Assembly (NCBI RefSeq): GCF_014851765.1 | Contig: NZ_JACVAI010000004.1 | Span: 682,001 to 746,000 of the forward strand | DNA from: Pseudomonas sp. PDM04 | Lineage (GTDB): Bacteria; Pseudomonadota; Gammaproteobacteria; Pseudomonadales; Pseudomonadaceae | DNA length: 64,000 nucleotides | Reading direction: 5' to 3' | Part shown: piece after piece, positions 34,779 to 43,480 of the stretch | How positions within the stretch are numbered: position 1 is the first letter of the stretch | How the letters are laid out: every line of letters begins with the position of its first letter | Position numbers and translations under genes: made by a program | Notes under the pieces: generated by a model | The model's database searches: none | Seen by the model: only the letters and a program-made list of their open reading frames with translations | Told to the model about the DNA's origin: nothing

Positions 34779-35069
34779 ATGCGTACACTAAATCGCCTGT
34801 TGCTGGCTGGCTTGTTTGCAATTGCACCGCTGGCCGTGATGGCCGCGGATGATGCGCCATCGCCGGAACCGGATGTGACCATCCGTACCGAAGGCGATAA
34901 CACGATCAAGGAATACCGCCAGAATGGTTTCCTGTACGCCATCCAGGTGACGCCGAAGGGCGGCAAGCCGTACTTTCTGGTGCGCGCCGATGGATCGGAC
35001 GGTAACTTCATCCGCTCGGATCAGCCGGATATGCTGATTCCGGCGTGGAAGATTTTCGAATGGAAGTAA
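34779..35069 (+). CDS. DUF2782 domain-containing exported protein
   Basis: 96 aa with a signal peptide of about 22 residues (ends AVMAA). The rest matches DUF2782: VTIRTEGDNTIKEYRQNG, YAIQVTPKGGKPYFLV, then PAWKIFEW at the end. Small periplasmic protein of unknown function, conserved between polA and thrB in pseudomonads. Start follows AAGG. It is 57 bp before thrB on the same strand and likely co-transcribed. Confidence 0.88.
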   Translation: MRTLNRLLLAGLFAIAPLAVMAADDAPSPEPDVTIRTEGDNTIKEYRQNGFLYAIQVTPKGGKPYFLVRADGSDGNFIRSDQPDMLIPAWKIFEWK

Positions 35070-35126
35070 TTTCTTAATTTCAATTGGCGCCCGCTCCCTG
35101 GCGGCGCCCGTACTGGCAGTTAAAAC

Positions 35127-36077
35127 ATGTCTGTGTTCACCCCGCTGGCTCGGCCCGAGCTGGAAACCTTTCTCGCCCCTTACGGGCTCGGCCGCCTGCT
35201 CGATTTCCAGGGGATTGCCGCCGGTAGCGAAAACACCAATTTCTTCATCAGCCTGGAACAGGGCGAATTCGTCCTGACCCTGGTCGAGCGGGGGCCGGTG
35301 CAGGAGATGCCGTTCTTCATCGAGCTGCTGGATGTGCTGCACGAGGCCAACCTGCCGGTGCCTTACGCGTTGCGCACCACCGACGGCGTCGCCTTGCGCG
35401 AACTGGCCGGCAAGCCTGCGCTGCTGCAACCGCGCCTGGCCGGCAAGCACATCAAGCAGGCCAACGCCCAGCATTGCACCCAGGTGGGTGAGTTGCTCGG
35501 CCATCTGCACCTGGCGACCCAGGCCAACATGATCAAGCGCAAGACCGATCGAGGCCTGGACTGGATGCTGGAAGAGGGCGCGCAGTTTCTTTCGCACCTC
35601 GATGCCGGGCAGAAAGACCTGCTGGAGCGGGCGCTGGATGAAATCACCCGGCAGAAAGAGAAAATCCTGGCGCTGCCACGCGCCAACATCCACGCCGACC
35701 TGTTCCGTGACAACGCGATGTTCGAAGGCACGCACCTGACCGGTTTGATCGACTTCTACAACGCGTGCTCGGGGCCGATGCTCTATGACGTGGCGATTGC
35801 GCTGAACGACTGGTGTTCGGATGACGCCGGCCTGATCGATGGGCCACGGGCCCGTGCGTTGCTCGGCGCGTATGCAGCGCTGCGGCCGTTCACCGCTGCC
35901 GAAGCGGAGCTGTGGCCGACCATGCTGCGTGTGGCGTGCGTGCGGTTCTGGTTATCGCGCTTGATTGCGGCGCAGTCATTCGCCGGGCAGGACGTGCTGA
36001 TTCACGATCCGATGGAATTCCAGTTGCGATTGGCGCAGCGGCAGAAGGTCAGTACGCCACTGCCTTTTGCCCTCTAA
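35127..36077 (+). CDS. thrB: Homoserine kinase ThrB (APH-like type)
   Basis: 316 aa. Phosphorylates L-homoserine with ATP in threonine synthesis. This is the aminoglycoside-phosphotransferase-like form found in Pseudomonas, unrelated to the GHMP-type ThrB of E. coli. Family features: GIAAGSENTNFFI (nucleotide loop), FVLTLVER, LQPRLAGKHIKQ, the catalytic loop NIHADLFRDNAMFEG and the metal-binding LIDFYNACSGPMLYDVAIALNDW. Length is normal. It is followed by a REP pair and then the convergent znuA. Confidence 0.95.
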   Translation: MSVFTPLARPELETFLAPYGLGRLLDFQGIAAGSENTNFFISLEQGEFVLTLVERGPVQEMPFFIELLDVLHEANLPVPYALRTTDGVALRELAGKPALLQPRLAGKHIKQANAQHCTQVGELLGHLHLATQANMIKRKTDRGLDWMLEEGAQFLSHLDAGQKDLLERALDEITRQKEKILALPRANIHADLFRDNAMFEGTHLTGLIDFYNACSGPMLYDVAIALNDWCSDDAGLIDGPRARALLGAYAALRPFTAAEAELWPTMLRVACVRFWLSRLIAAQSFAGQDVLIHDPMEFQLRLAQRQKVSTPLPFAL

Positions 36078-36080
36078 AAG

Positions 36081-36161
36081 CATCGCGAGCAGGCTCGCTC
36101 GCACATTGGATCTTTAGTGCGAATGAAATCCTCTGTGGGAGCGAGCCTGCTCGCGATAAGG
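36081..36161. repeat. REP inverted pair (REPIN) C
   Basis: ATCGCGAGCAGGCTCGCTCG at 36082 and GTGGGAGCGAGCCTGCTCGC at 36135 form an inverted pair between the convergent thrB and znuA genes. Confidence 0.93.
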
Positions 36162-36177
36162 TCACCTCAATTTTTGA

Positions 36178-37098
36178 TCAAAGCGACTCCAGACACCCCG
36201 CCAGGTCATTCCCCAATTTCTCCAGCACCTGCTCATAGCCCTGGGCCGTGGCCGGGGTGTAACCGCCCAGCGCATCCAGCTCCGCCAGCTTCACCGGTAA
36301 GCCGGCCACCAGTGTCTCCGCCAGGCGCGGGCGCAACGGTGGCTCGCTGAACACGCAGGTCTTGCCGACTTCCTGCAGGCGAGTGCGCATGGCTGCGACG
36401 TGCTGGGCACCGGGCTGCACTTCAGCGGCGACACTGAAAACGCCGGTGTGCTTCAGGCCGTAGGCGTCTTCGAAGTAGTCGAACGCTTCATGAAAAACGA
36501 AATACGGTTTGCCGGCGATGCCCGCCAGGCGCGCCTTCAGGCGCAGGTCCAGCGCATCCAGACGCTCATCGAACGCCTTGAGATTGCTCTGGTAGCGCGG
36601 CGCATTTTCCGGATCGGCTGCACTCAGGTCGGCGGCCATTTTCGCCGCAATCACCCGGGCATTCACGGGCGATAACCACAGGTGGGCGTCCAGGCTGCCC
36701 GGGCGGTGGTCGTGGTCATGCTCGTCGGCTTCTTCGGCGTGGGAATGGCTGTCCTCGGCAAAACGGCGCAGTTTCAGCCCCGGCAGATCCTGCACGGCGA
36801 CGCTCGGCAACGTACGCCCCTTCAACACGCGAGGCAGGAAACCTTCCATGTCCGGACCGATCCAGTAAACCAGGTCCACGGATTGCACCTTCCGTACGTC
36901 GGATGGGCGCAGTGCGTAATTATGCGGTGAAGCGCCGGGCGGCAGCAGCACCTCGGGGATCGCCACGCCGTCCTGCACCGCAGCGGCAATCAGCTGCAGC
37001 GGCTTGATGCTGGTGAGGACTTTGACGTCGGCCTGGGCCGAGCCGATGAGCAGGAAACTTGCGACGAATGCGACAAAGATGGAAAAAAGTCGGGACAC
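36178..37098 (-). CDS. znuA: Zinc ABC transporter substrate-binding protein ZnuA
   Basis: 306 aa, periplasmic. Signal peptide (VSRLFSIFVAFVASFLLIGS). Zinc ligands lie in PPGASPHNYALRP, DAHLWLSP and FHEAFDYFEDAYGL. A flexible histidine-rich loop (SHSHAEEADEHDHDH, about residues 115-130) probably captures or senses zinc. GTG at 37098 is chosen since GAGTGG precedes it and the signal fits; a GTG three codons upstream is the alternative. It is divergent from zur-znuCB with a Zur box between, so all are derepressed in zinc shortage. Confidence 0.93.
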   Translation of the reverse strand: MSRLFSIFVAFVASFLLIGSAQADVKVLTSIKPLQLIAAAVQDGVAIPEVLLPPGASPHNYALRPSDVRKVQSVDLVYWIGPDMEGFLPRVLKGRTLPSVAVQDLPGLKLRRFAEDSHSHAEEADEHDHDHRPGSLDAHLWLSPVNARVIAAKMAADLSAADPENAPRYQSNLKAFDERLDALDLRLKARLAGIAGKPYFVFHEAFDYFEDAYGLKHTGVFSVAAEVQPGAQHVAAMRTRLQEVGKTCVFSEPPLRPRLAETLVAGLPVKLAELDALGGYTPATAQGYEQVLEKLGNDLAGCLESL

Positions 37099-37125
37099 GA
37101 TGACCACTCAAGGAGGTAAGAACGG

Positions 37126-37138
37126 GTAACATAATAAC
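37126..37138. promoter_or_regulatory. Zur box between znuA and zur
   Basis: GTAACATAATAAC matches the Zur core GTTATANNATAAC at 11 of 13 positions. It lies 28 bp from the znuA start and 27 bp from the zur start, able to block both promoters when zinc is plentiful. Confidence 0.78.
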
Positions 37139-37164
37139 GTCTCTCACAAAACTCGTCGCCGCTC

Positions 37165-37647
37165 ATGCCTATCACACCGATTGCCAGCCGTCCCCACGAC
37201 CACTCTCATTGCGTTCACAGCGCCCTGTCTGAGGCCGATGCCCTGTGTGCGCGTCAAGGCTTGCGCCTGACTGCGCTGCGCCGGCGAGTGCTGGAACTGG
37301 TATGGCAAAGCCACAAGCCATTGGGTGCCTACGACATCCTGGCGGTGCTCAGTGACCAGGACGGCCGCCGCGCCGCGCCCCCGACCGTGTATCGCGCGCT
37401 GGATTTCCTGCTGGAAAACGGCCTGGTGCACCGGATCTCATCGCTCAACGCTTTCGTCGGCTGCAATCACCCGGAGCATGCGCACCAGGGGCAATTCCTC
37501 ATTTGCCGCGAATGCCATGCCGCCATTGAGCTTGAACAGAAATCCATCAGCGACGCGATCGTCGGCAGCGCCAGGGATGTCGGTTTCGTCGTCGAAGGCC
37601 AGACGGTTGAAGTCGTCGGCCTGTGCTCGGGTTGCCAGGGGGCTTGA
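37165..37647 (+). CDS. zur: Zinc uptake regulator Zur (Np20), Fur family
   Basis: 160 aa. Represses zinc uptake genes when zinc-loaded. The winged helix region (about 25-95) includes LRLTALRRRVLEL and PPTVYRALDFLLENGLVHR. The C-terminal dimer domain has the regulatory zinc ligands in CNHPEHAHQGQFLICRECH and CSGCQ. The N-terminus is unusually histidine-rich (HDHSHCVH). It overlaps znuC by one base (TGATG), so regulator and ATPase are made together. In P. aeruginosa this gene was first named np20. Confidence 0.95.
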   Translation: MPITPIASRPHDHSHCVHSALSEADALCARQGLRLTALRRRVLELVWQSHKPLGAYDILAVLSDQDGRRAAPPTVYRALDFLLENGLVHRISSLNAFVGCNHPEHAHQGQFLICRECHAAIELEQKSISDAIVGSARDVGFVVEGQTVEVVGLCSGCQGA

Positions 37648-38432
37648 TGAGCAACGCGCTGATCCGCCTCGAGCAGGTGGCCGTCACCTTCGCCGGGCAA
37701 AAGGTGCTGGATAACATCGAACTGAGCGTCGAGCCGGGGCAGATCGTGACCCTGATCGGCCCCAACGGTGCGGGCAAGACCACGCTGGTGCGGGCCGTGC
37801 TCGGCTTGTTGAAGCCCGACACCGGCAGCGTCTGGCGCAAGCCGAAGCTGCGGGTCGGGTACATGCCGCAAAAGCTGCATGTCGACCCCACTCTGCCATT
37901 ATCGGTGCTGCGTTTTTTGCGCCTGGTGCCCGGAGTGGATCGCCCTCGCGCCTTGGCGGCGCTCAAGGAAGTCGGCGCCGAGCAGGTGATCGACAGCCCG
38001 GTGCAAAGCGTTTCCGGCGGCGAAATGCAGCGGGTGCTGCTGGCCCGGGCGCTGTTGCGCGAACCCGAATTGCTGGTGCTCGACGAGCCGGTGCAGGGCG
38101 TCGACGTCGCGGGCCAGGCTGAGCTGTACAGCCTGATTACCCGTCTGCGCGACCGCCACGGCTGCGGCGTGTTGATGGTGTCCCATGATTTGCACCTGGT
38201 CATGAGCACCACTGATCAGGTGGTGTGCCTCAACCGTCACGTCTGCTGTTCCGGGCACCCCGAGCAGGTCAGTGGCGATCCGGCGTTCGTCGAGCTGTTC
38301 GGCAAGAACGCCCCGAGCCTGGCGATTTACCACCATCATCACGACCACGCCCACGACTTGCATGGCTCGGTTGTCACCGCGTCCTCGGCGGTCCAACCCC
38401 ACGTTCACGGAGATGGCTGCAAGCATGGCTGA
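37647..38432 (+). CDS. znuC: Zinc ABC transporter ATP-binding protein ZnuC
   Basis: 261 aa. ATPase of the high-affinity zinc importer. Walker A GPNGAGKTT, signature SVSGGEMQRVLLARALL, Walker B LLVLDEPVQGVD and switch histidine MVSHDLHLVM. The C-terminal about 40 residues are rich in histidine (YHHHHDHAHD, then HVHGDGCKHG), a feature of ZnuC that may bind zinc. Start at 37647 overlaps the zur stop; its own end overlaps the znuB start by 8 bp. Confidence 0.96.
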   Translation: MSNALIRLEQVAVTFAGQKVLDNIELSVEPGQIVTLIGPNGAGKTTLVRAVLGLLKPDTGSVWRKPKLRVGYMPQKLHVDPTLPLSVLRFLRLVPGVDRPRALAALKEVGAEQVIDSPVQSVSGGEMQRVLLARALLREPELLVLDEPVQGVDVAGQAELYSLITRLRDRHGCGVLMVSHDLHLVMSTTDQVVCLNRHVCCSGHPEQVSGDPAFVELFGKNAPSLAIYHHHHDHAHDLHGSVVTASSAVQPHVHGDGCKHG

Positions 38433-39213
38433 TTTTCTGCTCTATGCCCTGCTTGCAGGTCTGGCTCTGGCGCTGGTGGCAGGGCCGTTGGGCTCTTTCG
38501 TGGTCTGGCGGCGCATGGCTTATTTCGGCGATACCCTGTCCCACGCAGCGTTGCTCGGCGTGGCGCTGGGCTTCCTGCTGGATGTCAGCCCGACGGTGGC
38601 GGTGACCGTCGGCTGCCTGCTGTTGGCGGTGCTGCTGGTGACGCTGCAACAGCGCCAGCCATTGGCGTCGGACACACTGTTGGGAATTCTCGCACCGAGC
38701 ACGCTCTCACTCGGTCTGGTCGTACTAAGCTTCATGCACGAAGTGCGGATCGACCTGATGGCGTATCTGTTCGGCGACCTGCTGGCGATCAGTCCCACCG
38801 ACCTGGCGTGGATTCTCGGCGGCAGTGCAGCGGTGCTGGTGTTGTTGGTGACGCTGTGGCGGCCCTTGCTGGCGATCACGGTGCATGAAGAACTGGCCCG
38901 CGTGGAAGGTTTGCCGGTGCCGGCGCTGCGCATGACCCTGATGTTGCTGATCGCCGTGGTGATTGCCGTGGCGATGAAAATCGTCGGTGTGTTGCTAATT
39001 ACGTCACTGCTGATCATTCCCGCGGCTGCGGCACAACGTCACGCCCGTTCACCGGAGCAGATGGCGCTGGGCGCGAGCCTGCTGGGCATGCTCGCGGTGT
39101 GTGGCGGGCTGGCGTTGTCCTGGTTCAAGGACACCCCGGCGGGCCCGTCAATCGTGGTGACGGCCGCCGCACTGTTTCTGCTGAGTTTTGTCCTGCCCCG
39201 TCGAGGGGTGTAG
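38425..39213 (+). CDS. znuB: Zinc ABC transporter permease ZnuB
   Basis: 262 aa with about eight membrane helices, ABC-3 family permease. Typical segments: GPLGSFVVWRRMAYFGDTLS near the N-terminus, LLGILAPSTLSLGLV, and MKIVGVLLITSLLIIPAAAA in the coupling and core region. It forms the channel for zinc from ZnuA, powered by ZnuC. The ATG at 38425 overlaps znuC by 8 bp; the open frame upstream is only a shadow of znuC. Confidence 0.96.
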   Translation: MADFLLYALLAGLALALVAGPLGSFVVWRRMAYFGDTLSHAALLGVALGFLLDVSPTVAVTVGCLLLAVLLVTLQQRQPLASDTLLGILAPSTLSLGLVVLSFMHEVRIDLMAYLFGDLLAISPTDLAWILGGSAAVLVLLVTLWRPLLAITVHEELARVEGLPVPALRMTLMLLIAVVIAVAMKIVGVLLITSLLIIPAAAAQRHARSPEQMALGASLLGMLAVCGGLALSWFKDTPAGPSIVVTAAALFLLSFVLPRRGV

Positions 39214-39250
39214 ACTTGCTCGTTTTTTGCGCAAATAGAGAGTCGCAGGA

Positions 39251-39967
39251 ATGAAGCCGTTCGCCTCCCGTTATCTGCTCCTTGTCGCGTTTTCGCTGCT
39301 ACTGGGTGCCTGCCAAAGCACGCCGCCGGCGGCCACAGAGGCCACTGATGCGCGGGCTGCGGCCATCGCACAGCTTGAGCAAAGCCTTGCCAGCAGCGAA
39401 CTGGCCACCGCCGAAGGCCAGTTGGCAGCTTTGCAGGCCGAATCACCCAACGATCAATCCCTTGAGCAGTACCAGCGGCAATTGGCCGAAGCCTACTTGC
39501 GTCGTAGCCAGATCGTGCTGCAGAAGGGCGATGTGAACGCCGCCGCCACCGCCCTGAGCCGCGCACGGGTGCTGATGCCCAAGGCACCGGCGCTGACCGG
39601 CGGGGTCAACAACGCCATCGTCAATGCGCGCAAGGCCGAGCTGGATAAAGCCGAAGCGGCGCTCAAGGCCGCTGAAGCCAAGCCGGCGGCCAAAGTGATC
39701 GACCCGACGGCCGAAAGTACCACTGTCGCGCTGAACTTGAGCGATATGGGCAAGCTGCGCCGGCAACTGGACGCCATCGCCGCCGACACGGTGAATTATC
39801 AATGTGATGTGAGCATTCAGGTGCCACGCACCGACGATTATCCTTGGCTGGCAACCTTGTTGACCAAGCGGGTGAACAAACTGGATGCGAATTTTGACCT
39901 GAACCTGTACAAGCAGATTCTGCGCACCGTGCCGGCGCAGATCGTGCTGAGTCCGCGTAAGCCTTAA
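39251..39967 (+). CDS. Conserved lipoprotein with helical repeat-like core
   Basis: 238 aa. Lipobox LLGAC (Cys about 20). Residues about 35-150 are strongly helical and alanine-rich with a TPR-like rhythm (QLAEAYLRRSQIVLQKGDVN, ALSRARVLMPKAPAL); the C-terminal part (about 165-238) contains DMGKLRRQLDAIAADT and PRTDDYPWLATLL. Conserved downstream of znuB in pseudomonads (the PA5502 position), but the function is unknown. Its location 37 bp after znuB might mean shared zinc control, which is inference. Confidence 0.8.
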   Translation: MKPFASRYLLLVAFSLLLGACQSTPPAATEATDARAAAIAQLEQSLASSELATAEGQLAALQAESPNDQSLEQYQRQLAEAYLRRSQIVLQKGDVNAAATALSRARVLMPKAPALTGGVNNAIVNARKAELDKAEAALKAAEAKPAAKVIDPTAESTTVALNLSDMGKLRRQLDAIAADTVNYQCDVSIQVPRTDDYPWLATLLTKRVNKLDANFDLNLYKQILRTVPAQIVLSPRKP

Positions 39968-39972
39968 CAGCA

Positions 39973-40067
39973 ATCGCGAGCAGGCTCGCTCCCACAGGGA
40001 TCATTGGTGTTCACACAATGTGTGTTTCAACCAAGACTTGTGGGAGCGAGCCTGCTCGCGATAGCGG
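39973..40067. repeat. REP inverted pair (REPIN) D
   Basis: ATCGCGAGCAGGCTCGCTCC at 39973 and GTGGGAGCGAGCCTGCTCGC at 40041, inverted, between the convergent lipoprotein and katE genes. Confidence 0.95.
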
Positions 40068-40087
40068 CCTGACCAGCTAGATTTGTC

Positions 40088-42226
40088 TCAAGCCGGAACC
40101 GCCTTGGCCTTGGGCTCTCGATCCCACACCCGATGCTGCGCAATGGCTGCGAAGAACGGCTGGGTCAACTTGGCATCTTTCCCAACGATCAGCCCCGCAT
40201 CAGCCTCCAGCTTCAACACATCCAGCAACTGTTTTGCCTCGCCGTGCAGGGCAATCGCTTTCAGGTGTTTGTACGCCTCAAGCACGTAGTGCAACGCCAC
40301 ACCATCGCCGCTCAACGCCTTGATCGACTCCGCGCCACCGGGCACGAACACCGCATCGAACGCGATCGACGGCATCCCTTCCATGGAAGCGTCCACCGGC
40401 AAGGCCTTGCCATTCGCCGTCTTGACCGGCGCAGACGTCGGGCCGAGCAGTTTGGCGTGCGCGCCTTCGGCTTCCAGTGCCTTCTTCATCGCATCGATCG
40501 CTGCGCCATCGACCCCATCGGCCGCCAGGATCGCGACTTTTCGGGTTTTGATATCGCCCGGCAACAGGTTGGCCTGGCTCAGGGCCGGTGAGCGTTCCAG
40601 GGACGTCTTCGGTACCTCCACCGTCCCGGCTTTCGGTGCCGGCAAACCGAGGTTCTGCGCGACACGTCCGGCCAGCTCCAGGTCGATGTTGGCGAGGATC
40701 TCGTTCACTTCCCGCGCCCGGATGAACTCGCGCTCGACCTTGCCCAGCTCAAAGCTGTAAGCGGCAATGATGTGCTCTTTTTCGTGGGGGCTCATGCTGT
40801 TGAAGAACAACCGCGCCTGGGAGAAGTGATCGCCAAACGACTCGCTGCGCTGACGGATCTTGGCCGCGTCGATGCGCTCAGGGTAGGACTCGAATCCACC
40901 GTCCTGGGCGGCAGGCGGGGTTTCTTTCGGCCAGCCGCCGTCGATGGAGTTCGGCTCGTAGGACGCGCGACCCTTATCGATGGTGGTGCGGTGCAGTGCG
41001 TCACGTTGGCCATTGTGGAACGGTGCCACCGGACGGTTGATCGGGATTTCGTGAAAGTTCGGCCCACCGAGTCGGCTGATTTGCGTATCGGTGTAGGAAA
41101 ACAGTCGGCCTTGCAGCAACGGGTCATTGGAGAAATCGATACCGGGAACGATGTGTCCTGGACAGAACGCGACCTGCTCGACTTCGGCGAAGAAGTTGTC
41201 CGGGTTGCGGTTGAGCACCATTTTGCCCAGCGGCGTGATCGGAACGGTTTCCTCGGGAATGAGTTTGGTCGGGTCGAGAATGTCGAAATCGAAGGCGTGT
41301 TCGTTTTCTTCCTCGATCACTTGTACGCCCAGTTCCCATTCGGGGTAGTCGCCCATTTCGATGGCTTCCCACAGATCGCGCCGATGGTAGTCGGTGTCCT
41401 TGCCGGCGAGTTTCTGTGCTTCGTCCCACACCAGCGAGCAGGTGCCAGCCGTCGGGCGCCAATGGAACTTGACGAACCTGGATTTGCCCTCGGCATTGAT
41501 CAGCCGGAAGGTGTGCACGCCAAAGCCCTGCATGCTGCGCAGGCTTTTCGGGATCGCCCGGTCGGACATGGCCCAGATCACCATGTGCGCCGACTCCGGT
41601 ACCAGCGACACGAAATCCCAGAAGGTGTCATGGGCCGAGCCGCCCGTGGGAATCTCGTTGTGTGGCTCGGGTTTCACCGCGTGGACGAAGTCGGGGAACT
41701 TGATCGCGTCCTGGATGAAGAACACGGGCATGTTGTTGCCCACCAGGTCGAAGTTGCCTTCGTCGGTGAAGAACTTCACGGCGAAACCACGTACGTCGCG
41801 CACGGTGTCGCCCGACCCGCGAGGGCCTTGCACCGTGGAAAATCGTACGAAAACCGGGGTTTTCTTGCCTGGGTCCTGCAGGAAACCTGCCTTGGTCAAC
41901 ACCGAATGGTTTTCGTAGGACTGGAAGAAGCCATGGGCGCCGGTTCCGCGAGCGTGGACAATGCGCTCCGGGATGCGCTCATGGTCAAAGTGCGTGATTT
42001 TCTCACGCATGATGAAGTCTTCCAGCAACGACGGCCCGCGGGCGCCGACCTTCAGCGTGTTCTGGTTGTCCGACACCTTGACGCCCTGGTTGGTGCGCAG
42101 GGCCTGATCGGTGGCGTCGGAACGGAATGTTTCCAGGCTGTCGAGCTTGGTATTGGTGTTGCCTCGGTCCAGGGTGTCGGTCCCGGCCAATGCGCTCTTC
42201 GTGGCGCCAGGCTTCTTGATACTCAT
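40088..42226 (-). CDS. katE: Large-subunit catalase HPII (KatE)
   Basis: 712 aa, clade 2 catalase that breaks down hydrogen peroxide. The core (about 25-555) has the catalytic His91 in VHARGTGAHG, the Asn in DLVGNNMPVFF (about 164) and the heme-binding tyrosine motif RLFSYTDTQISRLGG. The C-terminal domain (about 570-712) is a DJ-1/PfpI-like flavodoxin fold (VAILAADGVDGAAI, AVFVPGGAESI) typical of HPII and without known activity. Start at 42226 (MSIKKPGATK) has GGAG ten bases upstream. In enterobacteria and pseudomonads katE depends on RpoS; no clear -10 could be assigned. Confidence 0.95.
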   Translation of the reverse strand: MSIKKPGATKSALAGTDTLDRGNTNTKLDSLETFRSDATDQALRTNQGVKVSDNQNTLKVGARGPSLLEDFIMREKITHFDHERIPERIVHARGTGAHGFFQSYENHSVLTKAGFLQDPGKKTPVFVRFSTVQGPRGSGDTVRDVRGFAVKFFTDEGNFDLVGNNMPVFFIQDAIKFPDFVHAVKPEPHNEIPTGGSAHDTFWDFVSLVPESAHMVIWAMSDRAIPKSLRSMQGFGVHTFRLINAEGKSRFVKFHWRPTAGTCSLVWDEAQKLAGKDTDYHRRDLWEAIEMGDYPEWELGVQVIEEENEHAFDFDILDPTKLIPEETVPITPLGKMVLNRNPDNFFAEVEQVAFCPGHIVPGIDFSNDPLLQGRLFSYTDTQISRLGGPNFHEIPINRPVAPFHNGQRDALHRTTIDKGRASYEPNSIDGGWPKETPPAAQDGGFESYPERIDAAKIRQRSESFGDHFSQARLFFNSMSPHEKEHIIAAYSFELGKVEREFIRAREVNEILANIDLELAGRVAQNLGLPAPKAGTVEVPKTSLERSPALSQANLLPGDIKTRKVAILAADGVDGAAIDAMKKALEAEGAHAKLLGPTSAPVKTANGKALPVDASMEGMPSIAFDAVFVPGGAESIKALSGDGVALHYVLEAYKHLKAIALHGEAKQLLDVLKLEADAGLIVGKDAKLTQPFFAAIAQHRVWDREPKAKAVPA

Positions 42227-42472
42227 CAGTCGTAAACTCCTCGTCGGACGTGGGAAAATGCGTCCAGGCACGGCACCTGGCGATCGTCGAGTTGCCTAAT
42301 GAGTGACTGACGGGGGCTTCCAACCGTTCCTTTTTTATGACTTTCGGTCGCGTTATTGCCAAATCGAAGGTTGATTGCCGAATAAATGCTAATAACCTCT
42401 ATACGGACAGGCTAAAATGCGCGCCCGGCTAACCGCTGATCTTTTTCCAACGCGCCCCACAAGGTTCGCTAC
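42227..42472. promoter_or_regulatory. Divergent katE / metNIQ promoter region
   Basis: 246 bp between katE (minus) and metN (plus). TAAAAT at 42413-42418 is a plausible -10 for metN. No S-box, SAM-II or other methionine riboswitch structure is visible. Confidence 0.45.
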
Positions 42473-43480
42473 GTGATCGAGTTTCAAAACGTCCATAAAA
42501 CCTACCGCGTCGCCGGTAAGGATATCCCCGCCCTGCACCCGACCAGTCTGACGATTGAGAACGGTCAGGTCTTCGGCCTGATCGGTCATTCCGGTGCGGG
42601 AAAAAGTACCCTGCTGCGTCTGATCAATCGCCTGGAGAACACCACTGGCGGCAAGATCATTGTCGACGGCGAAGAAGTGACGGCGCTCGACGCCAATGGC
42701 TTGCGCCGCTTTCGCCAACAGGTCGGGATGATTTTCCAGCACTTCAACCTGCTGGCTTCCAAGACCGTGGCCGACAATGTCGCGCTGCCGCTGACCCTGG
42801 CCGGCGAGCTGTCGCGTGGCGAGATCGACCAGCGTGTCGCCGAACTGCTGGCGCGGGTGGGGTTGTCCGACCATGCGAAAAAGTACCCGGCGCAGTTGTC
42901 CGGTGGCCAGAAGCAGCGCGTCGGCATTGCCCGCGCTCTGGCGACCAAGCCGAAAATTCTGCTGTGCGATGAGGCGACCAGCGCCCTGGACCCGCAAACC
43001 ACGGCGTCGGTCCTGCAGTTGCTGGCCGAGATCAACCGTGAGCTGAAGCTGACCATCGTCCTGATTACCCACGAGATGGATGTGATCCGTCGGGTCTGCG
43101 ACCAGGTGGCGGTGATGGATGCGGGTGTGATCGTCGAGCAAGGCTCCGTGGCCGAGGTGTTCCTGCACCCCAAGCACCCGACCACCAAGCGCTTCGTCCA
43201 GGAAAGCGAACAGATCGACGAAAGCGAGCAACGCGATGATTTCGCCCATGTGCCGGGCCGCATCGTGCGCCTGACCTTCCAGGGCGACGCCACCTATGCG
43301 CCGTTGCTGGGCACCGTCGCCCGCGAAACAGGCGTGGACTACAGCATCCTGGCCGGTCGTATCGACCGCATCAAAGACATCCCCTACGGGCAACTGACCC
43401 TGGCGGTCACCGGTGGCGACATGGAGGCGGCGTTTGCCCGTTTCACCGCCGCTGACGTCCACATGGAGGTGCTGCGCTGA
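42473..43480 (+). CDS. metN: D/L-methionine ABC transporter ATP-binding protein MetN
   Basis: 335 aa, starting with GTG (AAGG upstream). ATPase domain: Walker A GHSGAGKSTLL, signature QLSGGQKQRVGIARAL, Walker B ILLCDEATSALDP and LITHEMDVI. The C-terminal NIL domain (about 260-335, RIVRLTFQGDATYAPLLGTV) binds methionine and slows transport when the cell has enough. First gene of metNIQ, overlapping metI by one base. Confidence 0.96.
   Translation: MIEFQNVHKTYRVAGKDIPALHPTSLTIENGQVFGLIGHSGAGKSTLLRLINRLENTTGGKIIVDGEEVTALDANGLRRFRQQVGMIFQHFNLLASKTVADNVALPLTLAGELSRGEIDQRVAELLARVGLSDHAKKYPAQLSGGQKQRVGIARALATKPKILLCDEATSALDPQTTASVLQLLAEINRELKLTIVLITHEMDVIRRVCDQVAVMDAGVIVEQGSVAEVFLHPKHPTTKRFVQESEQIDESEQRDDFAHVPGRIVRLTFQGDATYAPLLGTVARETGVDYSILAGRIDRIKDIPYGQLTLAVTGGDMEAAFARFTAADVHMEVLR

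Noticed and set aside
40772..42235. 487-codon plus-strand frame opposite katE
   Set aside because: Antisense shadow of a full-length catalase gene.
42227..42472. Methionine riboswitch upstream of metN
   Set aside because: No S-box or SAM-II stem pattern or terminator/antiterminator pair was visible.
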